Part shown: piece after piece, positions 1 to 5,496 of the stretch | Numbering within the stretch: the first letter of the stretch is position 1 | Layout: each line of letters starts with the position of its first letter | Assembly: GCA_002392385.1 (NCBI GenBank) | Contig: DGGX01000110.1 | Span: 1 to 5,496, forward strand | Reading direction: 5' to 3' | DNA: 5,496 nt | Origin: Lachnospiraceae bacterium UBA3863 | Lineage (GTDB): Bacteria > Bacillota > Clostridia > Lachnospirales > Lachnospiraceae | The notes under the pieces: generated by a model | The model's database searches: none | Told to the model about the DNA's origin: nothing | Seen by the model: the letters and a program-made list of their open reading frames with translations, nothing else | Position numbers and translations under genes: made by a program

Positions 1-513
1 ACCTTTAAGGACTGGCCGGAAATGGTGGGCAACATCATCCCCTTCATCAGCGGTGAGGAGGAGAAGAGCGAGAAGGAGCCTCTGCGGATCTTCGGTCATA
101 TCGAGGACGGCGTGATCGTGCCGGCCCAGAGCCCTGTGATCACCAGCCAGTGCATCCGTGTCCCGGTGCTGAACGGACATACGGCGGCCGCTTTTGTCCG
201 GTTCAGGAAGGATCCTTCCAAGGAAGAACTGATCGCGGCCCTGGAGAGCTTCTCCGGTGTCCCGCAGCAGCTGGGCCTTCCCAGCGCGCCGGAGCACTTC
301 ATCCGCTATATGCAGGAGGACAACCGTCCCCAGGTCGCTCTGGACGTGGATTATGAGCACGGCATGGGCGTCTCCATCGGAAGACTGCGCAGAGATACCG
401 TCTATGACTGGAAATTCGTGGGTCTGTCCCACAACACGGTGCGCGGCGCGGCCGGCGGCGGCGTGGAGTGCGCCGAACTCCTGAAGGCACTTGGCTATAT
501 TACGGAGAAATAA
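1..513 (+). CDS. asd: Aspartate-semialdehyde dehydrogenase, C-terminal part (5' end outside window)
   Basis: The open frame runs from base 1 to a TAA at 511-513 and gives 170 residues, roughly the second half of a family usually about 350-360 aa long. The enzyme reduces aspartyl-4-phosphate to aspartate-4-semialdehyde with NADPH in the cytoplasm, at the branch to lysine/diaminopimelate, threonine and methionine. What I see: NIIPFISGEEEKSEKEP near visible residues 11-27, VITSQCIRVPVLNGHTAAAF around 46-65, and a C-terminal NTVRGAAGGGVECAELL stretch. The His in NGHTAA (visible residue 60) matches the catalytic acid/base His, and the Arg of IRVPV lies in the substrate-binding strand. The EEEK...EKEP pattern is typical of the fungal/archaeal-type Asd also found in Clostridia, rather than the E. 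coli type. The catalytic Cys and the NADP-binding N-terminal domain lie upstream and cannot be checked. An ATG at 22 is internal, since the frame and the family similarity continue upstream of it. The stop is 11 nt before topB, suggesting co-transcription. Confidence 0.93.
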   Translation, partial: TFKDWPEMVGNIIPFISGEEEKSEKEPLRIFGHIEDGVIVPAQSPVITSQCIRVPVLNGHTAAAFVRFRKDPSKEELIAALESFSGVPQQLGLPSAPEHFIRYMQEDNRPQVALDVDYEHGMGVSIGRLRRDTVYDWKFVGLSHNTVRGAAGGGVECAELLKALGYITEK

Positions 514-516
514 TAC

Positions 517-521
517 GGAGG
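517..521 (+). promoter_or_regulatory. Ribosome binding site of topB
   Basis: GGAGG follows the asd stop and ends 3 nt before the ATG at 525. The spacing is short, but the motif is strong and leads into the MARVFIAEKPS start typical of topoisomerase III. It therefore decides the start against an in-frame upstream ATG at 468, which lies inside asd. Confidence 0.7.
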
Positions 522-524
522 TAC

Positions 525-2633
525 ATGGCTAGAGTATTTATTGCCGAGAAGCCCAGCGTGGCCAGACAGTTTGCGGAGGCCCTGGGCGGTTCATTTCAGA
601 ACAGAGAGGGTTATCTGGAAAGAGGAGAGGATCTGGTCACCTGGTGCGTAGGGCATCTGGTGTCCATGTCCTATCCTGAGGCCTATGATCCGGCTCTGAA
701 GAAATGGCGCATGGAATCCCTTCCTTTTCTGCCCTCACAGTACCGCTATGAGGTGATCGGCAGTGTGCGCAAGCAGTTCAACGTAGTCAAGAAACTCCTG
801 ACCAGACCGGACGTGGACACCATCTATGTCTGCACGGACTCGGGACGGGAGGGAGAATATATCTATCGTCTCGTAGCCATGATGGCCGGCGTGACCGGCA
901 AGAAGCAGCTCCGTGTCTGGATCGATTCCCAGACCAAAGATGAGATCCTGCGGGGTATCCGCGAGGCCAGGGACGAGAGCGAGTACGACGCCCTGGGCGC
1001 CGCGGCCTTTCTGCGGGCCAAGGAAGACTACCTCATGGGCATCAATTTCTCCCGTGCCCTGACCCTGCGCTACGGCAGGTCCATCAGCGAGGCCCTGGGA
1101 ACGGACCACACCGTGATCGCGGTGGGCCGGGTCATGACCTGCGTGCTGGGCCTTGTGGTCAGCCGGGAGAGGGAGATCCGGGACTTTGTCAAGACACCTT
1201 ATTTCCGCGTGATCGGGTCCTTCCTTCCGGAGACAGCTCCGGAGGATGACGAGGACACACTGGAGGCAGAGTGGAAGGCCTCTCCCGGCAGTGCCTGGGA
1301 GGATTCTCCCCGTCTCTATGCTCCCAACGGCTTTAAGGAGAGGGAAGACGCGGAGAAGCTGATCGCCTCCCTCCAGGGCCTGCCGGCCGTCCTTGAGAGC
1401 ATCACCCACAAGAAGGAGCGCAGGAATCCGCCCCTTCTCTACAATCTGGCCGAGCTGCAGAATGACTGTTCGAAATTCTTCAAGATCAGTCCCGACCAGA
1501 CCCTTCAGGCGGCCCAGGAGCTCTATGAGAAGAAACTGACCACCTACCCCCGTACGGACGCCCGTGTCCTGTCCTCCGCCGTGGCGGCGGAGATCGGGAA
1601 GAATCTGCAGGGTCTCTCCCGCCTGCCCATGTACAGGCCTTATCTGGCGGAGATCCTTCAGAGCGGCAGCTTTAAGAGCATAGGGAAGACCCGCTATACC
1701 GACGACAGCGCCATCACCGACCACTATGCCATCATTCCCACCGGCCAGGGCCTGAATGCCCTGAGCAGCCTTAGTGAGACCACGGCTTCCGTCTATGAGC
1801 TCATCGTGAGACGTTTTCTCGCGGTCTTCTATCCGCCGGCGGTCTTTGACAGGGTCTCTGTACAGGTGAAAGTGGGGACGGAACGTTTCTATGCCGGCGA
1901 GAGCCGGTGTGTGGAGGAGGGCTACCGCAAGGTCATGCAGTATTCCTTCCGGCGGGGCGGCGCGGACAATACCGCGGACAAGGAAGAGAACGGGGACAGG
2001 AAGCAGGCTGACAGCCTGAAGAAGATCCCCGAACAGATACTCCAGGCGCGGAGCGGCCTTCCCATGCGCGCGGAGGGCTACAGGATCCGGGAGAGCGAGA
2101 CCAAACCGCCCAAGCGCTACACCTCCGGCAGTCTGATCCTGGCCATGGAAAATGCCGGTAAGCTGATCGAGGAGGAGCAGCTCAGAGAACAGATCCGGGG
2201 CAGCGGGATCGGCACCAGCGCCACCCGGGCCGAGATCCTCAAGAAGCTGGTCACCAACCGCTACCTGGCCCTTCACAGCAAGACACAGACAGTGACGCCC
2301 ACGGTCCTGGGCGAGATGATCTATGATACCGTCGCGGCCTCCATACGGCCGCTCCTGGATCCCAAGCTGACAGCCAGCTGGGAGATGGGACTGTCCGGTG
2401 TCGCGGATGGACGGGTCACTGAGCAGGAATACATGGAGAAACTGGAATCCTTCGTGATCCGGAGGACCCAGGCCGTCCGGCAGGAGGACAGAAGAGGGCA
2501 GCTCCAGGCTCTCTATAAGCGTTCGGCCTCCCTCTACCCGCCCTTCAAGGCAACAGCCCGCAGGAAGAAGACAACGGGCACCAGAAGCAGTTCAAGAGGT
2601 TCCCAGAGTTCCAAAGGAGGTACTAAGAAATGA
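525..2633 (+). CDS. topB: DNA topoisomerase III-like type IA topoisomerase
   Basis: This 702-aa type IA topoisomerase would pass single DNA strands through a transient 5'-phosphotyrosine break and so resolve linked or hemicatenated DNA. The TOPRIM domain is at about residues 1-150: MARVFIAEKPS with Glu8 and Lys9, then CTDSGREGEY with Asp105 and Glu109/Glu111. Its D-x-G form, instead of D-x-D, is also seen in Bacillus TopB (TDAGREGE). The catalytic Tyr341 is in LTTYPRTDAR, with Arg343 beside it. Other family motifs are ITDHYAIIPTG (397-407) and GIGTSATRAEIL (561-572). Length is close to that of Bacillus TopB (about 720-730 aa). Oddities: the usual GRVQTP motif reads GRVMTC (201-206). There are acidic or charged low-complexity insertions at about 236-262 and 478-500. 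The end is a Lys/Arg/Ser/Gly-rich tail (about 678-702) with no Cys-based zinc fingers; the tail probably binds DNA. The start at 525 is set by the Shine-Dalgarno site and by family N-termini. The gene lies 11 nt after asd and overlaps the next gene by 4 nt. Role as a housekeeping enzyme rather than a mobile-element topoisomerase is inferred from the neighbours. Confidence 0.93.
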   Translation: MARVFIAEKPSVARQFAEALGGSFQNREGYLERGEDLVTWCVGHLVSMSYPEAYDPALKKWRMESLPFLPSQYRYEVIGSVRKQFNVVKKLLTRPDVDTIYVCTDSGREGEYIYRLVAMMAGVTGKKQLRVWIDSQTKDEILRGIREARDESEYDALGAAAFLRAKEDYLMGINFSRALTLRYGRSISEALGTDHTVIAVGRVMTCVLGLVVSREREIRDFVKTPYFRVIGSFLPETAPEDDEDTLEAEWKASPGSAWEDSPRLYAPNGFKEREDAEKLIASLQGLPAVLESITHKKERRNPPLLYNLAELQNDCSKFFKISPDQTLQAAQELYEKKLTTYPRTDARVLSSAVAAEIGKNLQGLSRLPMYRPYLAEILQSGSFKSIGKTRYTDDSAITDHYAIIPTGQGLNALSSLSETTASVYELIVRRFLAVFYPPAVFDRVSVQVKVGTERFYAGESRCVEEGYRKVMQYSFRRGGADNTADKEENGDRKQADSLKKIPEQILQARSGLPMRAEGYRIRESETKPPKRYTSGSLILAMENAGKLIEEEQLREQIRGSGIGTSATRAEILKKLVTNRYLALHSKTQTVTPTVLGEMIYDTVAASIRPLLDPKLTASWEMGLSGVADGRVTEQEYMEKLESFVIRRTQAVRQEDRRGQLQALYKRSASLYPPFKATARRKKTTGTRSSSRGSQSSKGGTKK
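2613..2620 (+). promoter_or_regulatory. Ribosome binding site of the GlmU-like gene, inside the topB 3' end
   Basis: AAAGGAGG is nearly a full match to the anti-Shine-Dalgarno sequence and ends 9 nt before the ATG at 2630. It lies within the last codons of topB. Together with the ATGA stop/start overlap this suggests translational coupling. It favours 2630 over a second in-frame ATG at 2645. Confidence 0.75.
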
Positions 2634-3301
2634 TCAGGGATTATATGATCACGGAACTGTTCGATCTGAATGAGACCATCGCGGCTTCTCTTTTTGAAGG
2701 CGCCGTCTATCCCTGGGAAGTACTGCCCAGGATCAGTGACTATATCTGCCGTCTGGGAGAGACCCTCCCCGCGGACCGCTTCGAGAAGCGGGGCGACAAC
2801 ATCTGGGTCGCCAGAAACGCCAGGGTCTATGACAGCGCCTATATCGGCGGTCCCTGCATCATTGATGAAGAGGCGGAGATCAGACACTGCGCCTTCATCC
2901 GGGGCAGCGCCATCGTCGGCCGCGGCACGGTCGTGGGCAATTCCACGGAGCTCAAGAACGTGGTCCTCTTCAACAAGGTCGAAGTGCCTCACTATAACTA
3001 TGTGGGCGACAGCATCCTGGGATTCCACGCCCATATGGGCGCAGGCTCCATCACCTCCAACATCAAGGCGGACAAGAAGAACGTGGTGATCCGGGACGGT
3101 GAGGAGAGAATGGAGACAGGGCTCAGGAAGATGGGCGCCATGCTGGGCGACTGGGTGGACGTCGGCTGCAATACCGTGCTGAACCCCGGCAGCGTCGTCG
3201 GCCGCAGGACCAATATATATCCCGTATCCATGATCCGCGGCTGCGTGCCCGCCATGCACGTCTATAAGGATAAGGACAACATCGTACCCAAGGAAGGGTG
3301 A
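2630..3301 (+). CDS. GlmU-like left-handed beta-helix (hexapeptide repeat) acyltransferase, stand-alone
   Basis: This 223-aa protein has an alpha-helical-looking N-terminus (about 1-55) followed by imperfect hexapeptide repeats from about 58 to 205, for example VYDSAYIGGPCIIDEEAEI and AIVGRGTVVGNS. These are the turns of a trimeric left-handed beta-helix. The stretch VPHYNYVGDSILG...HMGAGSITSN (119-144) closely resembles the acetyltransferase domain of GlmU. By eye, Lys109, His121 and Tyr124 fall where E. coli GlmU has Lys351, His363 and Tyr366, while GlmU Asn377 corresponds to His135. In GlmU these residues bind glucosamine-1-phosphate and transfer acetyl from acetyl-CoA. The pyrophosphorylase (Rossmann) half of GlmU is absent, so it is not a complete GlmU; automated annotation may call it a UDP-GlcNAc pyrophosphorylase, which the sequence does not support. 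The likely role is a cytoplasmic acyl-CoA-dependent sugar or sugar-phosphate acyltransferase, or a regulatory sugar-nucleotide protein; the substrate is unknown. No signal peptide or membrane segment is visible. Start ATG overlaps the topB stop. Confidence 0.8.
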   Translation: MIRDYMITELFDLNETIAASLFEGAVYPWEVLPRISDYICRLGETLPADRFEKRGDNIWVARNARVYDSAYIGGPCIIDEEAEIRHCAFIRGSAIVGRGTVVGNSTELKNVVLFNKVEVPHYNYVGDSILGFHAHMGAGSITSNIKADKKNVVIRDGEERMETGLRKMGAMLGDWVDVGCNTVLNPGSVVGRRTNIYPVSMIRGCVPAMHVYKDKDNIVPKEG

Positions 3302-3310
3302 CGGTGCTCT

Positions 3311-3326
3311 GCCTCCTGCGGGAGGC
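3311..3326 (+). other. Short perfect hairpin in the spacer before the phosphorylase gene
   Basis: GCCTCC (3311-3316) and GGAGGC (3321-3326) form a 6-bp GC-rich stem around a TGCG loop, starting 9 nt after the upstream stop codon. No T-run follows, so it is not a standard Rho-independent terminator. It may be an mRNA processing or stability element, or chance in GC-rich DNA. The rest of the 68-nt spacer (3302-3369) shows no clear -35/-10 promoter pair. Confidence 0.35.
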
Positions 3327-3353
3327 CGCGTCTGTTACCGATTCACATGCTGA

Positions 3354-3359
3354 GGGAGG
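3354..3359 (+). promoter_or_regulatory. Ribosome binding site of the purine nucleoside phosphorylase gene
   Basis: GGGAGG ends 10 nt before the ATG at 3370. It supports that start over an in-frame GTG at 3298, which overlaps the upstream stop and would add 24 residues without family resemblance. Confidence 0.65.
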
Positions 3360-3369
3360 AAAGCTGACG

Positions 3370-4191
3370 ATGAAAGAGAATGTCAAGAACTGCATCCGCT
3401 ATATTCGTTCCATTACCGATTTTGTGCCCAAGATCGGCCTGATCCTCGGCTCCGGTCTGGGAGACTACGGAGAGAAGATCCAGGTGGAGGCGGAGATCCC
3501 TTATGCGGATATTCCCGGTTTTCCCGTGTCCACGGCGCCCGGCCACAGGGGACGTTTTCTCATGGGCTATGTGGAGGATGTCCCTGTGATCTGCATGCAG
3601 GGCAGGCTCCATTATTACGAAGGCTATTCCATGGAGCAGGTCCTTATGCCGGTCCGCGTCATGCGGGGGCTCGGTGCGGATATTCTCTTCCTGACCAACG
3701 CGGCCGGAGGGATCCGTCCCAGCTTCTATCCGGGCGACCTGGTGGTGATCTATGATCACATCTCTCTTTTCGGCGTCAATCCCCTGATCGGTCCCAACGA
3801 CGACGAGGACGGTGTCCGGTTCCCGGATATGACCAAGGTCTACGACCGCAAGCTCTGCGAGATCATAGCGAAGGCGGGCCTTAAGCATGACATTTATATC
3901 CAAAGCGGCGTCTACATGCAGCTGACGGGGCCTTCTTTTGAGACCCCCGCTGAGATCAGGCTCTGCAGGACACTGGGGGCGGACCTGGTCGGCATGAGCA
4001 CCGTGCCGGAGGCCATCGCAGGCCGTCATCTCGGCATGCGTGTGTGCGCTATATCCCTGGTCACCAATCTGGCCGCGGGCATCTCTCCCGCACCCCTGTC
4101 ATCGGAAGAAGTGAACGAGATGGGCAGACAGGCCGCGCCGCTCTTCACATCCGTGGTGACCACCGCCATCTCCATGATGAAGGATATCTGA
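3370..4191 (+). CDS. Purine nucleoside phosphorylase (trimeric, 6-oxopurine type)
   Basis: This 273-aa cytoplasmic enzyme splits purine nucleosides with phosphate to the free base and (deoxy)ribose-1-phosphate; the length is normal for the trimeric PNP family (PupG/PunA/human PNP). Visible motifs by residue: LGSGLG 26-31 (Ser28, phosphate), PGHRGRF 57-63 (His59), QGRLHYYEGY 77-86 (Arg79, His81, Tyr83), TNAAGG 109-114, GPSFETPAEIR 187-197 (Glu191), GMSTVPEAIAGRH 208-220 (Met209, Ser210) and VTNLAAG 231-237 (Asn233). Glu191 and Asn233 match human Glu201/Asn243, which select hypoxanthine/guanine-type bases; methylthioadenosine phosphorylases have Ser and Asp there. One difference stands out. In an ungapped comparison, Ser245 (PLSSEEV) sits where human His257 and Bacillus PupG His contact the ribose 5'-OH. 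The gene follows a 68-nt spacer and ends 10 nt before a methylthioadenosine/adenosylhomocysteine deaminase gene. The deamination product is a 5'-modified inosine, so 5'-methylthioinosine is a plausible substrate besides inosine and guanosine. Family is secure; exact substrate is not. Confidence 0.92.
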   Translation: MKENVKNCIRYIRSITDFVPKIGLILGSGLGDYGEKIQVEAEIPYADIPGFPVSTAPGHRGRFLMGYVEDVPVICMQGRLHYYEGYSMEQVLMPVRVMRGLGADILFLTNAAGGIRPSFYPGDLVVIYDHISLFGVNPLIGPNDDEDGVRFPDMTKVYDRKLCEIIAKAGLKHDIYIQSGVYMQLTGPSFETPAEIRLCRTLGADLVGMSTVPEAIAGRHLGMRVCAISLVTNLAAGISPAPLSSEEVNEMGRQAAPLFTSVVTTAISMMKDI

Positions 4192-4194
4192 GGG
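4190..4194 (+). promoter_or_regulatory. Ribosome binding site of the deaminase gene, overlapping the preceding stop codon
   Basis: GAGGG begins inside the TGA stop of the phosphorylase gene and ends 7 nt before the ATG at 4202. A second purine-rich run (AAAAGGG) directly abuts the ATG and is too close to act as the main site. The arrangement suggests coupled translation of the two genes. Confidence 0.6.
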
Positions 4195-4201
4195 AAAAGG
4201 G

Positions 4202-5496
4202 ATGAAAACAAGATTTTATAACGCGCGGATACTCAGCATGGCGGACAGGGCCGATGTCTTCTCCGGCGAGGTCATCGTAGAGGATGAGAAGATCCTCCGG
4301 GTCCTGCCGGCCGGCCAGTCCCTGAACGCCCGGGAAGAGGATATCTGCGACCGGGAGATCGACTGTGAGGGGAATCTCCTGATGCCGGGCTTTAAGAATG
4401 CCCACACACATTCCGCCATGACCTTCCTGCGTTCCCACGCGGATGACCTGCCCCTCCAGGAGTGGCTGAACACCCAGGTCTTCCCCTTCGAGGCCAGACT
4501 GACGCCGGAGGACATTTACGAGCTCACCCGTCTGGCTGTCCTGGAATATGTTTCCGGCGGCGTCACCGCCATTATGGAAATGTATCTGACACCGGAGACG
4601 GTGGCGGCTGCCTGCAGGGATACCGGCATGCGCTGCGTGCAGGTGGGCGGCGCCAACAATTTCAGTCAGTCCGTCGAGCTGGTGGACAAGTGGTTCCATG
4701 AGCTCAACGGGAAGGATCCTCTGACCTCCTTCCGCCTGGGCTTCCACGCGGAGTACACCTGCACCCCCGAACTGATCGACAGGATCGCCGATCTGGCGAG
4801 AAAATATAAAGCCCCCGTCTATACCCACTGCGCGGAGACGCTGGCGGAGACGGAGGGATGCATAGAGCGCTACGGCATGACGCCGGTGGCCTACCTTGCC
4901 TCCCGGGGGATCTTCGACTATGGCGGCGCCGGCTATCACATGGTCCATGTGAATGACGATGACCGCCGGATCATGAAGGACAAGGGCATAGCCGTGGTGA
5001 CCTGCCCCGGCTCCAACACCAAGCTGGCCAGCGGCATCGCGCCTCTCTGCGCCTATGCGGAGGCGGGCATTCCCATGGCCATCGGGACAGACGGGCCCGC
5101 CAGCAACAACTGCCTGGATATGTTCCGCGAGATGTTCCTGGCCACAGGCCTGCAGAAGCTTCAGTGCTCTGACGCCGCGGCCCTGCCGGCCGGCGAGGTG
5201 CTCCGGATGGCCGTCAGCACGGGCGCCCATGTGATGGGACTGCCGGAGTGCGACAGCCTGGCGCCCGGCAAGCTTGCGGATATGATCATGATCGACCTGC
5301 ATCAGCCCAACATGCAGCCCCTGCATGCCATTCCCGAGAACCTGGTCTACAGCGGCTCCAAGAGCGACGTGCGCATGACTATGGTCCACGGAAAGATCCT
5401 TTACGACAGACTGGACGGCAGAGAGCATTATCATATCGGTGCGGATCCCGCCGAGATCTACGAGCGCTGCGCCGCCATCTGCGGGAGGATCTTCGC
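4202..5496 (+). CDS. mtaD: 5'-methylthioadenosine/S-adenosylhomocysteine deaminase (3' end outside window)
   Basis: The open frame has 431 complete residues and no stop before the window ends; family members are about 405-440 aa, so little is missing. It is an amidohydrolase (TRZ/ATZ branch) that hydrolytically removes the 6-amino group of methylthioadenosine, adenosylhomocysteine and often adenosine, giving the inosine analogues and ammonia in the cytoplasm. The metal-site pattern is complete: NAHTHSAMT (His68, His70), GFHAEYT (His182), YTHCAET (His209, Glu212), GYHMVHV (His246/His249) and GTDGPASNN (Asp297). Glu97 after LQEWLNTQVFP matches the substrate-binding Glu of the Thermotoga deaminase TM0936, as I recall that sequence. 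The N-terminal and C-terminal parts (about 1-60 and 350-431, including LAPGKLADMIMID) form the small beta-sandwich domain usual in this family. The ATG at 4202 is 10 nt after the phosphorylase stop and has a well-spaced GAGGG. Related guanine, cytosine and chlorohydrolase enzymes share the fold, but the HTHSAMTFLR and DGPASNN-type motifs favour MTA/SAH deaminase. Pairing with the phosphorylase suggests salvage of SAM-derived nucleosides. Confidence 0.88.
   Translation, partial: MKTRFYNARILSMADRADVFSGEVIVEDEKILRVLPAGQSLNAREEDICDREIDCEGNLLMPGFKNAHTHSAMTFLRSHADDLPLQEWLNTQVFPFEARLTPEDIYELTRLAVLEYVSGGVTAIMEMYLTPETVAAACRDTGMRCVQVGGANNFSQSVELVDKWFHELNGKDPLTSFRLGFHAEYTCTPELIDRIADLARKYKAPVYTHCAETLAETEGCIERYGMTPVAYLASRGIFDYGGAGYHMVHVNDDDRRIMKDKGIAVVTCPGSNTKLASGIAPLCAYAEAGIPMAIGTDGPASNNCLDMFREMFLATGLQKLQCSDAAALPAGEVLRMAVSTGAHVMGLPECDSLAPGKLADMIMIDLHQPNMQPLHAIPENLVYSGSKSDVRMTMVHGKILYDRLDGREHYHIGADPAEIYERCAAICGRIF

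Noticed and set aside
468..524. Upstream in-frame ATG that would extend topB by 19 residues
   Set aside because: It lies inside the asd coding end and has no good Shine-Dalgarno site. The ATG at 525 gives the family-typical N-terminus close to the catalytic Glu.
837..857. Missing second Asp in the TOPRIM D-x-D motif of the topoisomerase (Asp-Ser-Gly)
   Set aside because: Bacillus-type TopB enzymes also have D-x-G at this place (TDAGREGE), so it is not evidence of an inactive enzyme.
735..2276. 513-codon open frame on the minus strand opposite topB
   Set aside because: It lies wholly opposite a gene with clear family motifs, has no recognisable domains, and its Gly/Ala/Leu/His/Asp-rich composition is what the complement of GC-biased codons gives.
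2534..3259. 241-codon minus-strand open frame opposite the GlmU-like gene
   Set aside because: It overlaps the end of topB and most of the hexapeptide gene, both of which have recognisable motifs. It is an unlikely His/Asp/Ala-rich product.
3298..3369. In-frame GTG start that would extend the phosphorylase by 24 residues
   Set aside because: The extra residues do not look like the PNP N-terminus, and the ATG at 3370 has its own Shine-Dalgarno site and gives the normal family length.
4145..5434. 429-codon open frame on the minus strand opposite the deaminase gene
   Set aside because: The + strand frame has a complete amidohydrolase metal site. The antisense product is rich in His, Gly, Val and Ala with no family resemblance, so it is a codon-bias shadow.
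5400..5496. Apparent lack of a stop codon in the deaminase gene
   Set aside because: The frame simply runs off the window at about the expected C-terminus; this is truncation by the window, not a damaged gene.

Overview
The window is gene-dense, GC-rich bacterial DNA with a strong preference for G/C-ending codons. All five genes lie on the + strand, with gaps of about 10 nt, a 4-nt overlap, and one 68-nt spacer. The strong GGAGG-type Shine-Dalgarno sites and the protein types suggest a Bacillota/Clostridia chromosome, most likely a GC-rich Lachnospiraceae-like gut anaerobe. These protein types are a fungal/archaeal-style aspartate-semialdehyde dehydrogenase, a Bacillus-like TopB with a D-x-G TOPRIM motif, a trimeric-type purine nucleoside phosphorylase and a TRZ/ATZ-family adenosine-derivative deaminase. 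The taxonomic call is inferred from sequence style, not from a database search. I see no rRNA, tRNA, CRISPR array, insertion sequence or prophage signal.

Layout: (1) positions 1-513 hold the C-terminal half of asd (5' end cut by the window). (2) 525-2633 is an intact type IA topoisomerase (topB, 702 aa). (3) 2630-3301 is a 223-aa left-handed beta-helix protein that resembles the acetyltransferase half of GlmU but has no nucleotidyltransferase half; its start overlaps the topB stop (ATGA). (4) A 68-nt spacer at 3302-3369 contains a small hairpin. (5) 3370-4191 is a purine nucleoside phosphorylase. (6) 4202-5496 is a 5'-methylthioadenosine/S-adenosylhomocysteine deaminase, cut by the window end close to its natural C-terminus.

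The spacing suggests one transcript, or two if the 68-nt spacer holds a promoter or processing site. No terminator or clear promoter is visible, so the operon promoter is probably upstream of the window. The last two genes make biochemical sense together. The deaminase would convert methylthioadenosine or adenosylhomocysteine to the inosine analogues, and the phosphorylase could cleave the 6-oxopurine nucleoside to hypoxanthine and a sugar phosphate. The phosphorylase has Ser where human and Bacillus enzymes have the His that contacts the nucleoside 5'-OH, which would fit a 5'-modified substrate. Asd (lysine/threonine/methionine and diaminopimelate branch), TopB and the GlmU-like protein have no obvious shared pathway. 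I found no clearly new defence or mobile system; the main leads are the deaminase-phosphorylase pair and the stand-alone GlmU-like acyltransferase.
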